Assembly: GCF_023101345.1 (NCBI RefSeq)
Contig: NZ_CP095848.1
Coordinates: 743,501 to 807,500 of the forward strand
Length of the DNA: 64,000 nucleotides
Direction: 5' to 3'
Source: Hymenobacter sublimis
GTDB taxonomy: Bacteria > Bacteroidota > Bacteroidia > Cytophagales > Hymenobacteraceae
The notes beneath the pieces are model-generated. The model was not told the DNA's origin and searched no databases. It worked only from the letters and a program-made list of their open reading frames with translations. Both the position numbers and the translations under genes were made by a program. Below, piece after piece: positions 8,618 through 17,332 of this stretch. Within the stretch, counting starts at the first letter, position 1; each line of letters opens with the position of its first letter.

Positions 8618-8651
8618 CAGCCTCTCAGCCGTACGGTTGGGAGGCTGTTTT
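8618..8651 (+). terminator. Terminator after the tRNA-Ser pair
   Basis: A 30-nt near-palindrome (8618-8647) folds into a hairpin with two G-T wobbles and is followed by TTTT. It would end a transcript carrying both tRNAs. Confidence 0.75.
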
Positions 8652-8781
8652 GCTATGGTTACTACCCACACATAACTGTAAGAGTATCTTCATCTTTAGC
8701 ACATATTTTCTTGGTTAGTTGCTATACACAAACCCGTGGCGTAGTATTTGTTGAGCTTCCTGCCGTACCTTTATGGTGTCT

Positions 8782-9141
8782 ATGTCTGAACTGCTTTTCG
8801 ACGTTAACCTGCAGCAACTGCCCGACGATTATCTGACGGGGGACTGGCACGTAGCTGATCGGGTGCTCAACCGCACTAACCCGGCCACTACCCTGGCCCG
8901 CGCCGAGCGTTTTCACCTGGAGCCCGGACGGGTAGCTATTCAGGCCCCGGGGCAGCAGGATGTGGGCAACTGGCTGGTGCAGCGAGATACCCTGCTGAAC
9001 CGTCCGTACCTGGAATTAAACATGGAGCAGGAGCAAACCCGCGCCCTGGTTACGCGTTTGCGCCGCTCCCGCGACGGCACCAGCAGCCAACTGTCCCTGT
9101 ACTTTCAGTCGGGGATGGAAATGCAGCTAACCCGCCCGTAA
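8782..9141 (+). CDS. Hypothetical cytoplasmic protein
   Basis: About 119 residues, no signal peptide or membrane helix. The sequence begins MSELLFDVNLQQLPDDYLTGDWHV and ends in an amphipathic beta-rich region (GTSSQLSLYFQSGMEMQLTRP). It looks like a small lipocalin-like or beta-barrel-like fold, but I cannot name a family. An in-frame ATG at 8773 is possible, yet it overlaps TACCTTTA (8766-8773), a near match to TAnnTTTG. If that is the promoter, transcription would begin near 8780 and the ATG at 8782 would be nearly leaderless, which is why I prefer it. It is followed 35 bp later by the PAS protein gene in the same direction, so the two may be co-transcribed. Confidence 0.65.
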   Translation: MSELLFDVNLQQLPDDYLTGDWHVADRVLNRTNPATTLARAERFHLEPGRVAIQAPGQQDVGNWLVQRDTLLNRPYLELNMEQEQTRALVTRLRRSRDGTSSQLSLYFQSGMEMQLTRP

Positions 9142-9176
9142 TTCCCTTATCACCTCTGCTAACTGTATGTTTTCGT

Positions 9177-10445
9177 ATGGCCTTTGCCAATTCTGAAAAT
9201 CCCAACAGTCCTTCACGCCCCGAAGAAACCCACCAGCCTGTTACTACCCCGGCCTCAACCTTGCTACTTGGTATCGCAGATGCTGCGGGCAACGTGGTGT
9301 ACGTCAGCTCGGAACTACTGGCCTTCACGGGGTTAACTCTACAGCAGATTGCCACGGAGTGGGCCGCGCAAGTGCACCCAGACGATGTGGCCCGCACGGC
9401 CACCCAGTGGCAGCAGGCCCTGGCTGCCCGGCAGGCGTACCAGATAGAGTTTCGGTTTCGGCGCTTTGATGGCCAGTACCGCTGGGTGCGCAGCATGGGC
9501 TACCCCCAGCTCAACGAGCACAACCAGGTGCAGCAGTGGGTTATTAACATGGTGGATGTGGAGCAGTTGCGGCAAAGCCACTCGGAAAGTATAGGCTCCT
9601 GGGCCGACTTCAACTCCCTGGCCGAACTGATTCCGCAGCTAGTTTGGACGACGGATGCCACGGGCTTTCATACCTATTTCAACCAGCGCTGGACTGATTT
9701 TACGGGGTACACGCTGGCCGACAGCGTAGGCCCAGATATGTGGAATAACCTGCTCCACCCCGACGACCAGGCGCGGGCGCGGCAAGTATGGGGCCACTCC
9801 CTGGCCACTGGCGACTTCTACGAAATTGAATACCGCTTTAAATCCCGGCAGAACGATTACCGCTGGTTTCTGGGCCAGGCAGTGCCGGTGCGTAATGAGG
9901 CGGGCGAAATCATCAAGTGGTTCGGGACGTGCACTGACATTCACGACCAGAAGATGCAGGAATTGGCCCTGCGTAAGCGGGAACAGGACTTTATGACCCT
10001 GGCCAATGCCATTCCCCAGCTGGCTTGGATGGCCGACGAAACCGGCGCTGTTGTTTGGTACAACGACCGATGGTTTCGCTTCACGGGCACAACACACGAG
10101 GAAATGATGGGCTGGGGCTGGCAGAAAGTCATGCATCCTGACCGTGTGGATGAAATAACCAACGGCTGGAAGCAAGCCCTCCTCGACGGGGAAAAGTGGG
10201 AAGACACCTTCCCGCTCCGGCGCCACGACGGAGAGTTTCGTTGGTTTTTAAGCCGGGCCCTGCCCGTGCGCGACGAGGAAGGCCGCATCGTGCGCTGGTG
10301 CGGCACCAACACCGACGTAACCGAACAAAAGCAGCTGCAGGAACAGCTCGAACGCGCCTACTCCGACCTCGAGGCCAAAGTTATATTCCGCACCCTGGAC
10401 CTGGAGCGTGAAGTGCAGGAGCTACGCCAGCGCATAGGAGAGTGA
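9177..10445 (+). CDS. Triple-PAS domain protein without an output domain
   Basis: A 422-residue soluble protein made of three PAS_3-type domains (about residues 30-135, 150-262, 272-385). Each has the pattern F-T-G followed by HPDD or HPDR, then E-x-R-F/L-R-R/S and WF/WV...D-V/I-T/H-x-Q. A C-terminal coiled coil (380-422, EAKVIFRTLDLEREVQELRQ) resembles the linker that in relatives leads into a histidine kinase. Here the protein simply stops; no HATPase or other effector follows. It may act as a sensory adaptor that binds other PAS or kinase proteins, or may have lost its kinase. No transmembrane segment is seen. The stop is directly followed by a GTGA repeat array. Confidence 0.85.
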   Translation: MAFANSENPNSPSRPEETHQPVTTPASTLLLGIADAAGNVVYVSSELLAFTGLTLQQIATEWAAQVHPDDVARTATQWQQALAARQAYQIEFRFRRFDGQYRWVRSMGYPQLNEHNQVQQWVINMVDVEQLRQSHSESIGSWADFNSLAELIPQLVWTTDATGFHTYFNQRWTDFTGYTLADSVGPDMWNNLLHPDDQARARQVWGHSLATGDFYEIEYRFKSRQNDYRWFLGQAVPVRNEAGEIIKWFGTCTDIHDQKMQELALRKREQDFMTLANAIPQLAWMADETGAVVWYNDRWFRFTGTTHEEMMGWGWQKVMHPDRVDEITNGWKQALLDGEKWEDTFPLRRHDGEFRWFLSRALPVRDEEGRIVRWCGTNTDVTEQKQLQEQLERAYSDLEAKVIFRTLDLEREVQELRQRIGE

Positions 10446-10656
10446 AATGGTGAGATAGTGAAATAGTGAGTTGTATAATTGCCTAGTCTAATGGCAATAG
10501 CAGCCCCAGCGGGGCGACACCCAATCGTTCAACGAGCGGTGCCGCCCCGCTGGGGCTGAATATTTCTGTACTGGGGTGTCCTACCAATCTGTTGTCCCGC
10601 TGGGGCTACCGTCAGAACAGCAAACTCACTATCTCACTATTTCACCACCTCACTCC
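10441..10656. repeat. Compound palindromic intergenic element bracketed by GTGA heptad arrays
   Basis: The gap between the PAS gene and the RND adaptor gene is entirely repeat. Its ends are inverted copies of a 7-bp-periodic array (GTGAAAT-GGTGAGA-TAGTGAA type at 10441-10470; complement at 10624-10654), each touching a stop codon. Inside is a 20-bp inverted repeat with one mismatch built on AGCCCCAGCGGGGCG (about 10502-10558), and a third partial copy follows near 10593. It could serve as a transcription barrier for the convergent genes. Confidence 0.8.
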
Positions 10657-11819
10657 TCCGCATCTTGGCCTTTTTTCAGCTCGGCGTCCAGGAAATACGC
10701 GCCGTGCCGGACTAGGCGGGTAGTGTCGGGTAGCTGTTCTAGAGGGATGATGGCGACGTCGCCGTTTTCAGTGGCCCCGGTCTGGACTTTGTAGCGGCGG
10801 TAGGCAGCGGGACCGGTTTGGGCGAAGATGTAGCTGAACTCACCGGCCTGAATTACGGCATCTTCGGGGAGGGTGCGCTGGCGGGCGCCGGCCGTCTGGA
10901 TGTGGGCCGACACGTACTGACCCGGCAGCACATCGTCGCGCTCCGGCTCCAGGTGGGCGTGCACGCTTACCGTGCGAGCGTCGTCGTTGAAGGCCTTGCC
11001 CACCAGAAATACCCGGGCCCCCATGTCCTCGTTGGAGCCCCGGCTGGGAATCTTGAACAAGATGCGTTGGCCATTCTTTACACGCGCAATATCCCGCTCA
11101 AACACCTTGAGTTCTAAGTGTAGGTCGGAGCGGTCCACGATTTCCACCAGCACATCCTGCGGGTTCACGAACTGCCCCGGATTGATGTTCACGGTCTTGA
11201 CGTAGCCTTTGATGGGCGACACCAGCGGCACCGTGGGCGAAATTTCTCCCTTATCCAAGCGACTCATAGAAAGGCCCAGCATCCGGAGCTGCGCGGCCGT
11301 GGCGCGCAGGGTGGCCTGTTCCGATGCATACTCGCTCTGGGCCTGCTGAAGCTTGCGCTTGGCTCCTACATCTTCGGCATCCAGGATCTGCTGGCGCTGT
11401 AGCTCTTTCTGCAGGAAGATGACGCGGGCTTTGCTTTGCAGGTAGTCTTGCTGCAGCTTCAGGTAATCGGGGTGGCGTAGCACGGCAACCACGCTGCCGC
11501 GCGCCACCTGCTGCCCCGGCAGCACCGCCACCGACTGCACGTAGCCGCCCATCACCGCCGACACGGACGCCCGGTTCTGCGGCGGTACATCAATGCTGCC
11601 GTTGGCCTGTACGTCGGTAGTCATGTTTTTCCACTCGAAGGCACCGGTTTCCACGCCCGCGGCCTGCACTTGGGCTGGACTTATGCGCACCTCATCGGGA
11701 CTGACGGCTGTGGCCGGGGCCGCCGCTTCGGAAGCTGTAGCGGCTGCCGGTTGGTCAGAAGTATTCGGGCCGCAGGCCGCCAGCAGGCTGCTCAGTAGCA
11801 CGTAGGGAATATATTTCAT
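10650..11819 (-). CDS. RND efflux periplasmic adaptor lipoprotein (CusB/CzcB type)
   Basis: A 389-residue membrane-fusion protein linking the CzcA-like pump to the outer-membrane channel. The start is the ATG at 11817-11819, which gives a lipoprotein signal with lipobox LLAAC (C16); the frame is open slightly further upstream but that would bury the signal. Domain order is lipoyl half (YVQSVAVLPGQQVARGSVVA), alpha-hairpin rich in Gln/Arg (about residues 115-190), second lipoyl half (KGYVKTVNINPGQFV), then beta-barrel and membrane-proximal domains. There is no C-terminal CusF-like or extra metal domain, and the Ala-rich linker after the lipobox is not His-rich. It is the last gene of the metal efflux operon. 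Confidence 0.92.
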   Translation of the reverse strand: MKYIPYVLLSSLLAACGPNTSDQPAAATASEAAAPATAVSPDEVRISPAQVQAAGVETGAFEWKNMTTDVQANGSIDVPPQNRASVSAVMGGYVQSVAVLPGQQVARGSVVAVLRHPDYLKLQQDYLQSKARVIFLQKELQRQQILDAEDVGAKRKLQQAQSEYASEQATLRATAAQLRMLGLSMSRLDKGEISPTVPLVSPIKGYVKTVNINPGQFVNPQDVLVEIVDRSDLHLELKVFERDIARVKNGQRILFKIPSRGSNEDMGARVFLVGKAFNDDARTVSVHAHLEPERDDVLPGQYVSAHIQTAGARQRTLPEDAVIQAGEFSYIFAQTGPAAYRRYKVQTGATENGDVAIIPLEQLPDTTRLVRHGAYFLDAELKKGQDAEE

Positions 11820-11921
11820 ATGGGAGGAAAGCGAAAATAGCATGCTTACTAAAGCCAGAGCGCGCTTTTTTATGGACAGTTATTACGATGCAACGAACGG
11901 CGCGAGACGGGTGGCAGCAGC

Positions 11922-13175
11922 TTACGGAACGTCGGGGCCGGCCAGGTTTTGCAGGCGCAGGGCCAACTCATTGTACTGCCGGATTTGCTCGAGGTAGGCC
12001 GTGCGGATTTGCCAGGAGGGCTCGGTGTTCACCACGTATTCCACGTACTCAATGTCGCCAGCACGGAAGCTTTTTTCGGCGGTATCTAGGATGAGGCGAG
12101 CCTGGGGCAAGGCGGTTTGCTCGTAGTAGGTGAGCGAAGTTTGCGCCCGCGTAAGCTGACGGCGCAGGCCCGCTACCTGCCCGCTGAGCTGGGTAGTGGC
12201 ATAGCGCAGTTGAGCCTCGGCGGCTTGCTCCCCCAACTGCGCGGCCTGGATGCGCGCCTTCTGAATGCCACCCAACAGCGGCACCGCAATGCCCGCCTGA
12301 GCCACGTGAAAGCCTCGTTCCTTATTGATGGTCTGGTTGAAGTAGCCCACGCGCACGTCAGGTAGGCGGCGGAGCTGCTCCACCCGCGTCTGGCGCTTGC
12401 TCACGTCAATTTCCTGCTCCAGCAGCGCCAGGGTAGGGTTGGAGGCGGCCGTGAGCCCGGCCGTATCGGCGGGGCTGAGCACGACCACGGGCGCCACCGT
12501 CGTATCGATGGTGGCGGGGCGACCCAGGTTCAGGAGTACGCCTAGCTGCTGCTGTTGCACCTCCTGATCCGTAAGGATGAGGGCCAGCTGATTCTGCACC
12601 TCCCGCATCCGAGCCTCGGCCGATACCTGCTCCAGGCGGTTGGTTTCGCCGGTTTGGTAGCGGATGCGGGCCGCCCGGGCCGCGCGGCGGTACAGGCTGT
12701 CCTGGCGCCGAAGCAGGGCCGCTCGCCGGTAGTTCAGCAGCAGCTCATAATAAGTGCTGCGAATGGTGTACGTCAGCTCCCGGCGCTGGGCGCGGGCCCG
12801 TTGCTCAGCCGTCAGGATTTGGCCTTCCAGCAGTCGGCGCTGGGCGCCGTACACGCCCGGCAGCGCCGACTGCTGCACGATGTTCAGGCTCTGGTCGCGC
12901 AAAGGCCCGGAAATCTGCCCCACCTGAAAATCGACTACCGTGCGCGGCAGGTCGTAGCCGGTGCGGGCCAGCACGCGCTGCCGCTCTATTTCCAGGCTGC
13001 CCGTTTGTACCAGCAAACTCTGACGCAAGCCGGTTTGCAGGGCCTGCTGCAGGGTAAGCGGCCCATCAGGTGCAACGGGGCCAGTTGGGGTAGGCGGGGG
13101 TAAGGTGCGCGGGGTCGTCTGACCAAGGAGCAGGCTGGGTAAGAAAAATAGGAAAATGAGGAGTGAAATTCTCAT
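11922..13175 (-). CDS. TolC family outer-membrane efflux protein (CzcC-like)
   Basis: A 417-residue outer-membrane channel component. A signal peptide (MRISLLIFLFFLPSLLLGQ) is followed by two OEP repeats with long alpha-helical, Gln/Arg/Leu-rich stretches (about residues 80-210 and 245-400). Typical landmarks are LTLQQALQTGL near residue 40 and GDIEYVEYVVNTEPSWQIR near the C-terminus, the latter close to CusC/CzcC proteins. It forms the exit duct for substrates moved by the CzcA-like pump encoded upstream. It lies about 220 bp downstream of the pump gene, with a large hairpin repeat in between, and about 100 bp upstream of the adaptor gene. Confidence 0.92.
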   Translation of the reverse strand: MRISLLIFLFFLPSLLLGQTTPRTLPPPTPTGPVAPDGPLTLQQALQTGLRQSLLVQTGSLEIERQRVLARTGYDLPRTVVDFQVGQISGPLRDQSLNIVQQSALPGVYGAQRRLLEGQILTAEQRARAQRRELTYTIRSTYYELLLNYRRAALLRRQDSLYRRAARAARIRYQTGETNRLEQVSAEARMREVQNQLALILTDQEVQQQQLGVLLNLGRPATIDTTVAPVVVLSPADTAGLTAASNPTLALLEQEIDVSKRQTRVEQLRRLPDVRVGYFNQTINKERGFHVAQAGIAVPLLGGIQKARIQAAQLGEQAAEAQLRYATTQLSGQVAGLRRQLTRAQTSLTYYEQTALPQARLILDTAEKSFRAGDIEYVEYVVNTEPSWQIRTAYLEQIRQYNELALRLQNLAGPDVP

Positions 13176-13189
13176 GGAGCATATGGCTG

Positions 13190-13375
13190 TAGAGACGCGA
13201 CACTTCGCGTCTTAATCGTTGCTGAGGTAGTTTACCTTGTCATTCCGAGCCCAAGCGAGGAATCTGGGTTAGCTTCTTAGCCGGAACCCAGATTCCTCGC
13301 TTGGGCTCGGAATGACAGGTAGGAGCCGTACCGTATCTAGTTGTGCTGCCGCTGAGACGCTAAGGGATGCGTCTC
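13190..13375. repeat. Intergenic hairpin cluster with a perfect 33-bp inverted repeat
   Basis: Three palindromes fill this gap inside the efflux operon: an 8-bp stem at 13193-13212 (AGACGCGA/TCGCGTCT), a perfect 33-bp inverted repeat (13238-13270 with 13285-13317, 14-nt loop) beginning TGTCATTCCGAG, and a 7-bp stem GAGACGC/GCGTCTC at 13354-13375. The large stem resembles REP-like elements I recall from Hymenobacter-type genomes. In an operon it could pause or trim mRNA between pump and channel genes. Confidence 0.85.
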
Positions 13376-13398
13376 GGCCGGGTGCTGAGGGTAGCCGG

Positions 13399-16300
13399 CT
13401 ACAACTCATGGTTTTCGCGGGCATCGGCCAAGGCTTCCGGGGTAGATTCTACGGGGCTGGCCTCACCGTCTTTGGTGAAAAGCGTGTAGAGCACCGGGAG
13501 CAGAACGAGCGTGAGCAGGGTAGCCGAAATCAGTCCGCCGATGACCACCGTGGCCAAGGGCTTCTGCACTTCGGCGCCACCGGAGTTGCTCAGAGCCATG
13601 GGCAGAAACCCTAAGGACGCTACGGCCGCCGTGAGCAGCACTGGTCTGAATCGTTCGGCGGTGGCTTTCAGCACCCGCTCCCGCACCGAGGTTATGCCAA
13701 TCAAGGCCAGCTCGTTGATGCTGGCAACCAGCACGATGCCGTTGAGCACGGCTACCCCAAACAAGGCAATGAAGCCTACCCCCGCCGATATGCTGAACGG
13801 CATCCCGCGCAGCCACAGGGCCAGAATGCCCCCAATGGCGGCTAGCGGAATGCCGGTGAAAATCAGCAGGGCTTGTTTAACGGAGTGGAAGGAGAGGTAG
13901 AGCAGCACGAAAATCAGCAGGAGGGCCACTGGCACTGCCACCGCTAGGCGTGACTTGGCCTGCTGCAGGTTCTCGAACTGCCCGCCGTACTTGAGGCTGT
14001 AGCCTTCCGGTAGCTTCAGCTTGGCGGTGAGCTGCTGCTGAATATCGGCCACCAGGCTTTCCACGTCGCGGTTGCGCACGTTCACGCCGATGTTGATGCG
14101 GCGGCGGGCATCATCGCGCGACACTTGGATAGGGGCGTTGCGGAAGACCACGGTGGCTACTTCTTCCAGGGGCACTTTCTCGCCGCCCGGTAAATCCACG
14201 TAAAGGCCGCGCAAATCCTGGATGCTGCGGCGGTTGGTGCTGTCGAGGCGCACGACCAGGTCGTAGCGCCGCTCGCCCTCGTACACCTGGCCCGCCACGT
14301 CGCCAGCAAAGGAGGCGCGCAGCAGGGTGTTCAGGTCTGAAACGCGCAGGCCGTACTGGGCCAGCTTTTGGCGGTTGTAGGTCACGCGCAGTTGAGGTAG
14401 GGCCGCAATCTGCTCCACCTTCAGGTCGCCGACGCCCGCTAGGGGGCGAATAAGGGCGGCGGCTTCATTGGCCTTGTCGAAAAGCAAGCCTAGGTCGTCG
14501 CCGTAAATCTTGATGCTGATGTCGGACTTGACGCCGGAAATCAGCTCGTTGAAGCGCATCTGAATGGGCTGTTGAAACTCCAGGCTTACGCCGGGCACGC
14601 TGGCCAGGGCCTCGCTCATCTTGCCCGCCAGTTCCTCTCGCGAGCTGGCCGAGGTCCACTGGGTTTGGGGCTTGAGCACGACAATCTGGTCGGAATCTTC
14701 CAGGCTCATGGGGTCGGTAGGAATTTCGGAGGTGCCAATTTTGCCCACTACCTGCTCTACTTCAGGAAATTGACGGAGCAGAATCTGCTGCACCCTCGTG
14801 GTGGTGGCAATGCTCTGGTTGAGGGAGGAGCCGGGCGTGAGGGCCACGTTCACGGCAAAGTCGCCCTCATCGAGCTGGGGGATAAACTCGCCACCCATGC
14901 CGGCAAACACTACCCCCGCCAGCACCAGCAAGCCCACGGCGGCCCCCGTTACCAGTCCGCGTAGGCGCAGGGCCCCGTGAATGATGGGCTGGTAGCCGCG
15001 GTACAAGAACTTCATGATACGGTCGGCCACGGTGCCTTCCTCCTGGATGTCCTTGCGCAGGGCCCAGGCCGACACGGCCGGCACATAGGTCAGGCACAGC
15101 AGCATGGCCCCCACAATGGCGAAGCTCACCGTCAGGGCCATGGGCCGGAACATCTTGCCCTCTATGCCAGTCAGGGCCAAAATGGGCAGGTACACGATGA
15201 GGATGATGAGTTGCCCGAACAAGGCCGAGCGCATCATGCGGGTGGCGGCCGTTTCGGCTACCTGGTCCATGGTTTCGTGCTCGGCTTTCTGGCGGAAATG
15301 CACGAGGTGGAAAATCATGGCTTCCACGATAATCACGGCCCCGTCCACAATCAGCCCAAAGTCCAGAGCGCCCAGGCTCATGAGGTTGGCCGATACGCCA
15401 AACGTGTGCATCAGCCCTAGAGCAAACAGCATGCACAGCGGAATCATGGAGGCCACCACCAGCCCGGCCCGCCAGTTGCCCAGCAGCACCAGCAGCACGA
15501 CCATCACAATCACGCCGCCCTCAATCAAGTTTTTGGCGACGGTGTGAATGGCGGTGTCTACCAGCTTGGTCCGGTCGAGGAAGGGGCGCACGTAGACGCC
15601 TTGGGGCAGCAGCCGGTTGATTTCCGCTACCCGGGCCTTTACGCCCTTGATGGTTTGCTCCGAGGAGGCGCCTTTGAGCATGAGCACAATGCCGCCCACG
15701 GTTTCGCCCTGGCCATTGAAGGTCATGGCCCCGTAGCGGACGGAGTGGCCGAAGCGCACCTCGGCCACGTCGCGCACCAGCAGGGGCACGTTGTTCACCT
15801 GCTTAATCACCATGCTGCCCACATCCTGCAATGAGGCCGCCCGGCCTTCACCCCGAATAAAATAAGCATTGCGGCCCCGCTCCAGGTAGGAGCCGCCAGT
15901 GTTGGCGTTGCCCGCTTCCAGGGCCTCGAACAGTTCGCGCATGGTCACGCCGCTGGCGTTGAGGCGCTCGTGATTCACGCTCACCTCGTACTGGCGCACG
16001 TAGCCCCCGAAGCTGCTGACATCGACTACCCCCGGCACGCCGGCCAACTGCCGCTTCACTATCCAGTCCTGCACCTCGCGCAGCTTGGACAGGGAGAAGC
16101 GCTTTTCGTAGCCGGGCTTGATGCCGAGGCTGTACTGGTAGATTTCGCCGAGGCCGGTAGTGATGGGGGCCATTTCGGGCCGGCCGAGGCCTGCGCCCAG
16201 CTCGGCTTCGGCGGTGCGCAGCTTCTCGGCCACCAACTGCCGGGTTTGCAGGGTACTGATGTCGTCCTCGAAGACCACGGTAATCACCGAAAGCCCGAAG

Positions 16301-16560
16301 CGCGAGGTAGACCGGATTTCCGTTACCCCCGGAATGGTGCGCAAGCTTAGTTCTAGCGGAATCGTGAGCAGTTGCTCCACCTCCTGAGCCGCCAGCGCGG
16401 GGCTTTGAGTAATAACCTGAACCTGGTTATTGGTAACGTCGGGAATGGCATCGAGGGGTAGGTGCACGGCCGAGTAGCCGCCCCACCCCACCAACGCCAC
16501 GAGCATCAGCACCACAAACAGCTTGTTGTGGATGCTAGCCCGGATAATGCGGGAAAGCAT
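13399..16560 (-). CDS. Heavy-metal RND efflux pump, CzcA type (HME-RND)
   Basis: A 1053-residue inner-membrane proton-driven pump for metal cations. The start is the ATG at 16558-16560 (MLSRIIRASIHNK); upstream in-frame codons lie in the repeat. It has the RND layout of TM1, a large periplasmic loop, TM2-6, a second loop and TM7-12. The TM4 signature DFGLIVDGAVIIVEA supplies D400, D406 and E413, at nearly the same positions as D402, D408 and E415 of CzcA. This DFGxxxDGAxxxVE pattern is the divalent-cation form (Zn/Co/Cd); the Cu/Ag CusA form lacks it. The usual final Asn of the motif is Ala here. Adaptor and channel genes follow in the same operon. Confidence 0.95.
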   Translation of the reverse strand: MLSRIIRASIHNKLFVVLMLVALVGWGGYSAVHLPLDAIPDVTNNQVQVITQSPALAAQEVEQLLTIPLELSLRTIPGVTEIRSTSRFGLSVITVVFEDDISTLQTRQLVAEKLRTAEAELGAGLGRPEMAPITTGLGEIYQYSLGIKPGYEKRFSLSKLREVQDWIVKRQLAGVPGVVDVSSFGGYVRQYEVSVNHERLNASGVTMRELFEALEAGNANTGGSYLERGRNAYFIRGEGRAASLQDVGSMVIKQVNNVPLLVRDVAEVRFGHSVRYGAMTFNGQGETVGGIVLMLKGASSEQTIKGVKARVAEINRLLPQGVYVRPFLDRTKLVDTAIHTVAKNLIEGGVIVMVVLLVLLGNWRAGLVVASMIPLCMLFALGLMHTFGVSANLMSLGALDFGLIVDGAVIIVEAMIFHLVHFRQKAEHETMDQVAETAATRMMRSALFGQLIILIVYLPILALTGIEGKMFRPMALTVSFAIVGAMLLCLTYVPAVSAWALRKDIQEEGTVADRIMKFLYRGYQPIIHGALRLRGLVTGAAVGLLVLAGVVFAGMGGEFIPQLDEGDFAVNVALTPGSSLNQSIATTTRVQQILLRQFPEVEQVVGKIGTSEIPTDPMSLEDSDQIVVLKPQTQWTSASSREELAGKMSEALASVPGVSLEFQQPIQMRFNELISGVKSDISIKIYGDDLGLLFDKANEAAALIRPLAGVGDLKVEQIAALPQLRVTYNRQKLAQYGLRVSDLNTLLRASFAGDVAGQVYEGERRYDLVVRLDSTNRRSIQDLRGLYVDLPGGEKVPLEEVATVVFRNAPIQVSRDDARRRINIGVNVRNRDVESLVADIQQQLTAKLKLPEGYSLKYGGQFENLQQAKSRLAVAVPVALLLIFVLLYLSFHSVKQALLIFTGIPLAAIGGILALWLRGMPFSISAGVGFIALFGVAVLNGIVLVASINELALIGITSVRERVLKATAERFRPVLLTAAVASLGFLPMALSNSGGAEVQKPLATVVIGGLISATLLTLVLLPVLYTLFTKDGEASPVESTPEALADARENHEL

Positions 16561-16590
16561 AGTAGAAAAGGAGTGCTGCCCTCGCGGGTT

Positions 16591-16688
16591 GTAGAGACGC
16601 ATATTCGCGTCGTGGCGCCTGAGCGACTACGCCTAGGCGGTTACAACAACGTCAGCACGCGCCGAGACGCGAAGTGTCGCGTCTCTAC
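16591..16688. repeat. Hairpin repeat of the GTAGAGACGC family
   Basis: Terminal 10-bp inverted repeats (16591-16600 and 16679-16688) enclose smaller palindromes and a loop carrying AACGTCAGC (16648-16656). The outer ends match the sequence before the hairpin at 13190. It separates the His-rich leader gene from the pump gene. Confidence 0.75.
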
Positions 16689-16771
16689 ACCGTAGCGGCG
16701 GAGGCAAAATCAGCAGAAAGAGAAAACAGGCACGTAGTCGCCGGACGCACTCCGTCCGGGGGCGTAGCTGC

Positions 16772-17188
16772 TTATACTCGGGGTGGTTGTAGCAAGGAGC
16801 CGCTGACGCTGAACGTGTACAACGGCCCGGCTGTGCTGTGGTAGCCAGCCGTCGGCCAGCTTTGGGGTGGCGCCGGCAGCAGCACGCGGCCCGTGGGTAG
16901 CACGAAGCTGACCATCACGCAATCGTGGTGGTGCTGTTCCAGGGGGAGCTTGTGGTGGTCCTGGGCGTCGCGCTGGGAGTAGGGGTTGCGGCGGTGGTCG
17001 GCGCCGTGGGGGCCGTAGTGCAGCACCAGAAACGCCAGGGGCGAGAGGCGGCCGCCAGATAAGGCGCGGTGGTAGCGGAAGTGGCGGGCCAGCTCCGGCA
17101 GCTTCCCCAGCTCCGATAAGTCGCCCTGCGGCACGAGGCTACCCACGAGCATCAGGACTCCCAGAAAGAAAGCTACCACGGGTTTCAT
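16772..17188 (-). CDS. Small secreted His-rich protein leading the metal efflux operon
   Basis: A 138-residue protein with an N-terminal signal or anchor (MKPVVAFFLGVLMLVGSLVP). The rest contains LPELARHFRYHRA, a FLVLHYGPHGADH segment and a His/Asp-rich stretch with DHHKLPLEQHHHD near residue 78, then a beta-like tail. Thirteen or more His in a short exported protein suggests periplasmic metal binding. I recall similar small proteins next to CzcA/CusA pumps in other Bacteroidota, but no function is established to my knowledge. It is the first gene of the operon and sits directly at a TACCTTTG promoter. The ATG at 17188 or the one three bases upstream would both fit. Confidence 0.75.
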   Translation of the reverse strand: MKPVVAFFLGVLMLVGSLVPQGDLSELGKLPELARHFRYHRALSGGRLSPLAFLVLHYGPHGADHRRNPYSQRDAQDHHKLPLEQHHHDCVMVSFVLPTGRVLLPAPPQSWPTAGYHSTAGPLYTFSVSGSLLQPPRV

Positions 17189-17193
17189 CACGA

Positions 17194-17201
17194 CAAAGGT
17201 A
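17194..17201 (-). promoter_or_regulatory. Promoter -7 element of the metal efflux operon
   Basis: Minus-strand TACCTTTG matches TAnnTTTG exactly. It lies only about 3-6 bp before the first possible ATG, so transcription would start at or next to the start codon, giving a leaderless or nearly leaderless mRNA. No well-spaced TTG at -33 is seen. Confidence 0.6.
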
Positions 17202-17332
17202 ACTCCTGGGGCAGGGAGTTGTTCGCAAAAAGGATGAGGGGTAAGGAATTTGGAATCAATATGAATTCAGGACCGGCGAAAAATAGCCGGGCTGTGACCT
17301 CGCAAGCTGTGTGAATATCTAGCTCAACGCCC

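Noticed and set aside
10441..10656. Possible CRISPR array because of short regular repeats
   Set aside because: Repeat units are 7 bp, contiguous and inverted at the two ends; there are no spacers and no cas genes.
13399..16560. Copper/silver (CusA) assignment for the metal pump
   Set aside because: The TM4 motif carries DFG...DGA...VE at the CzcA positions, which is the divalent-cation form.
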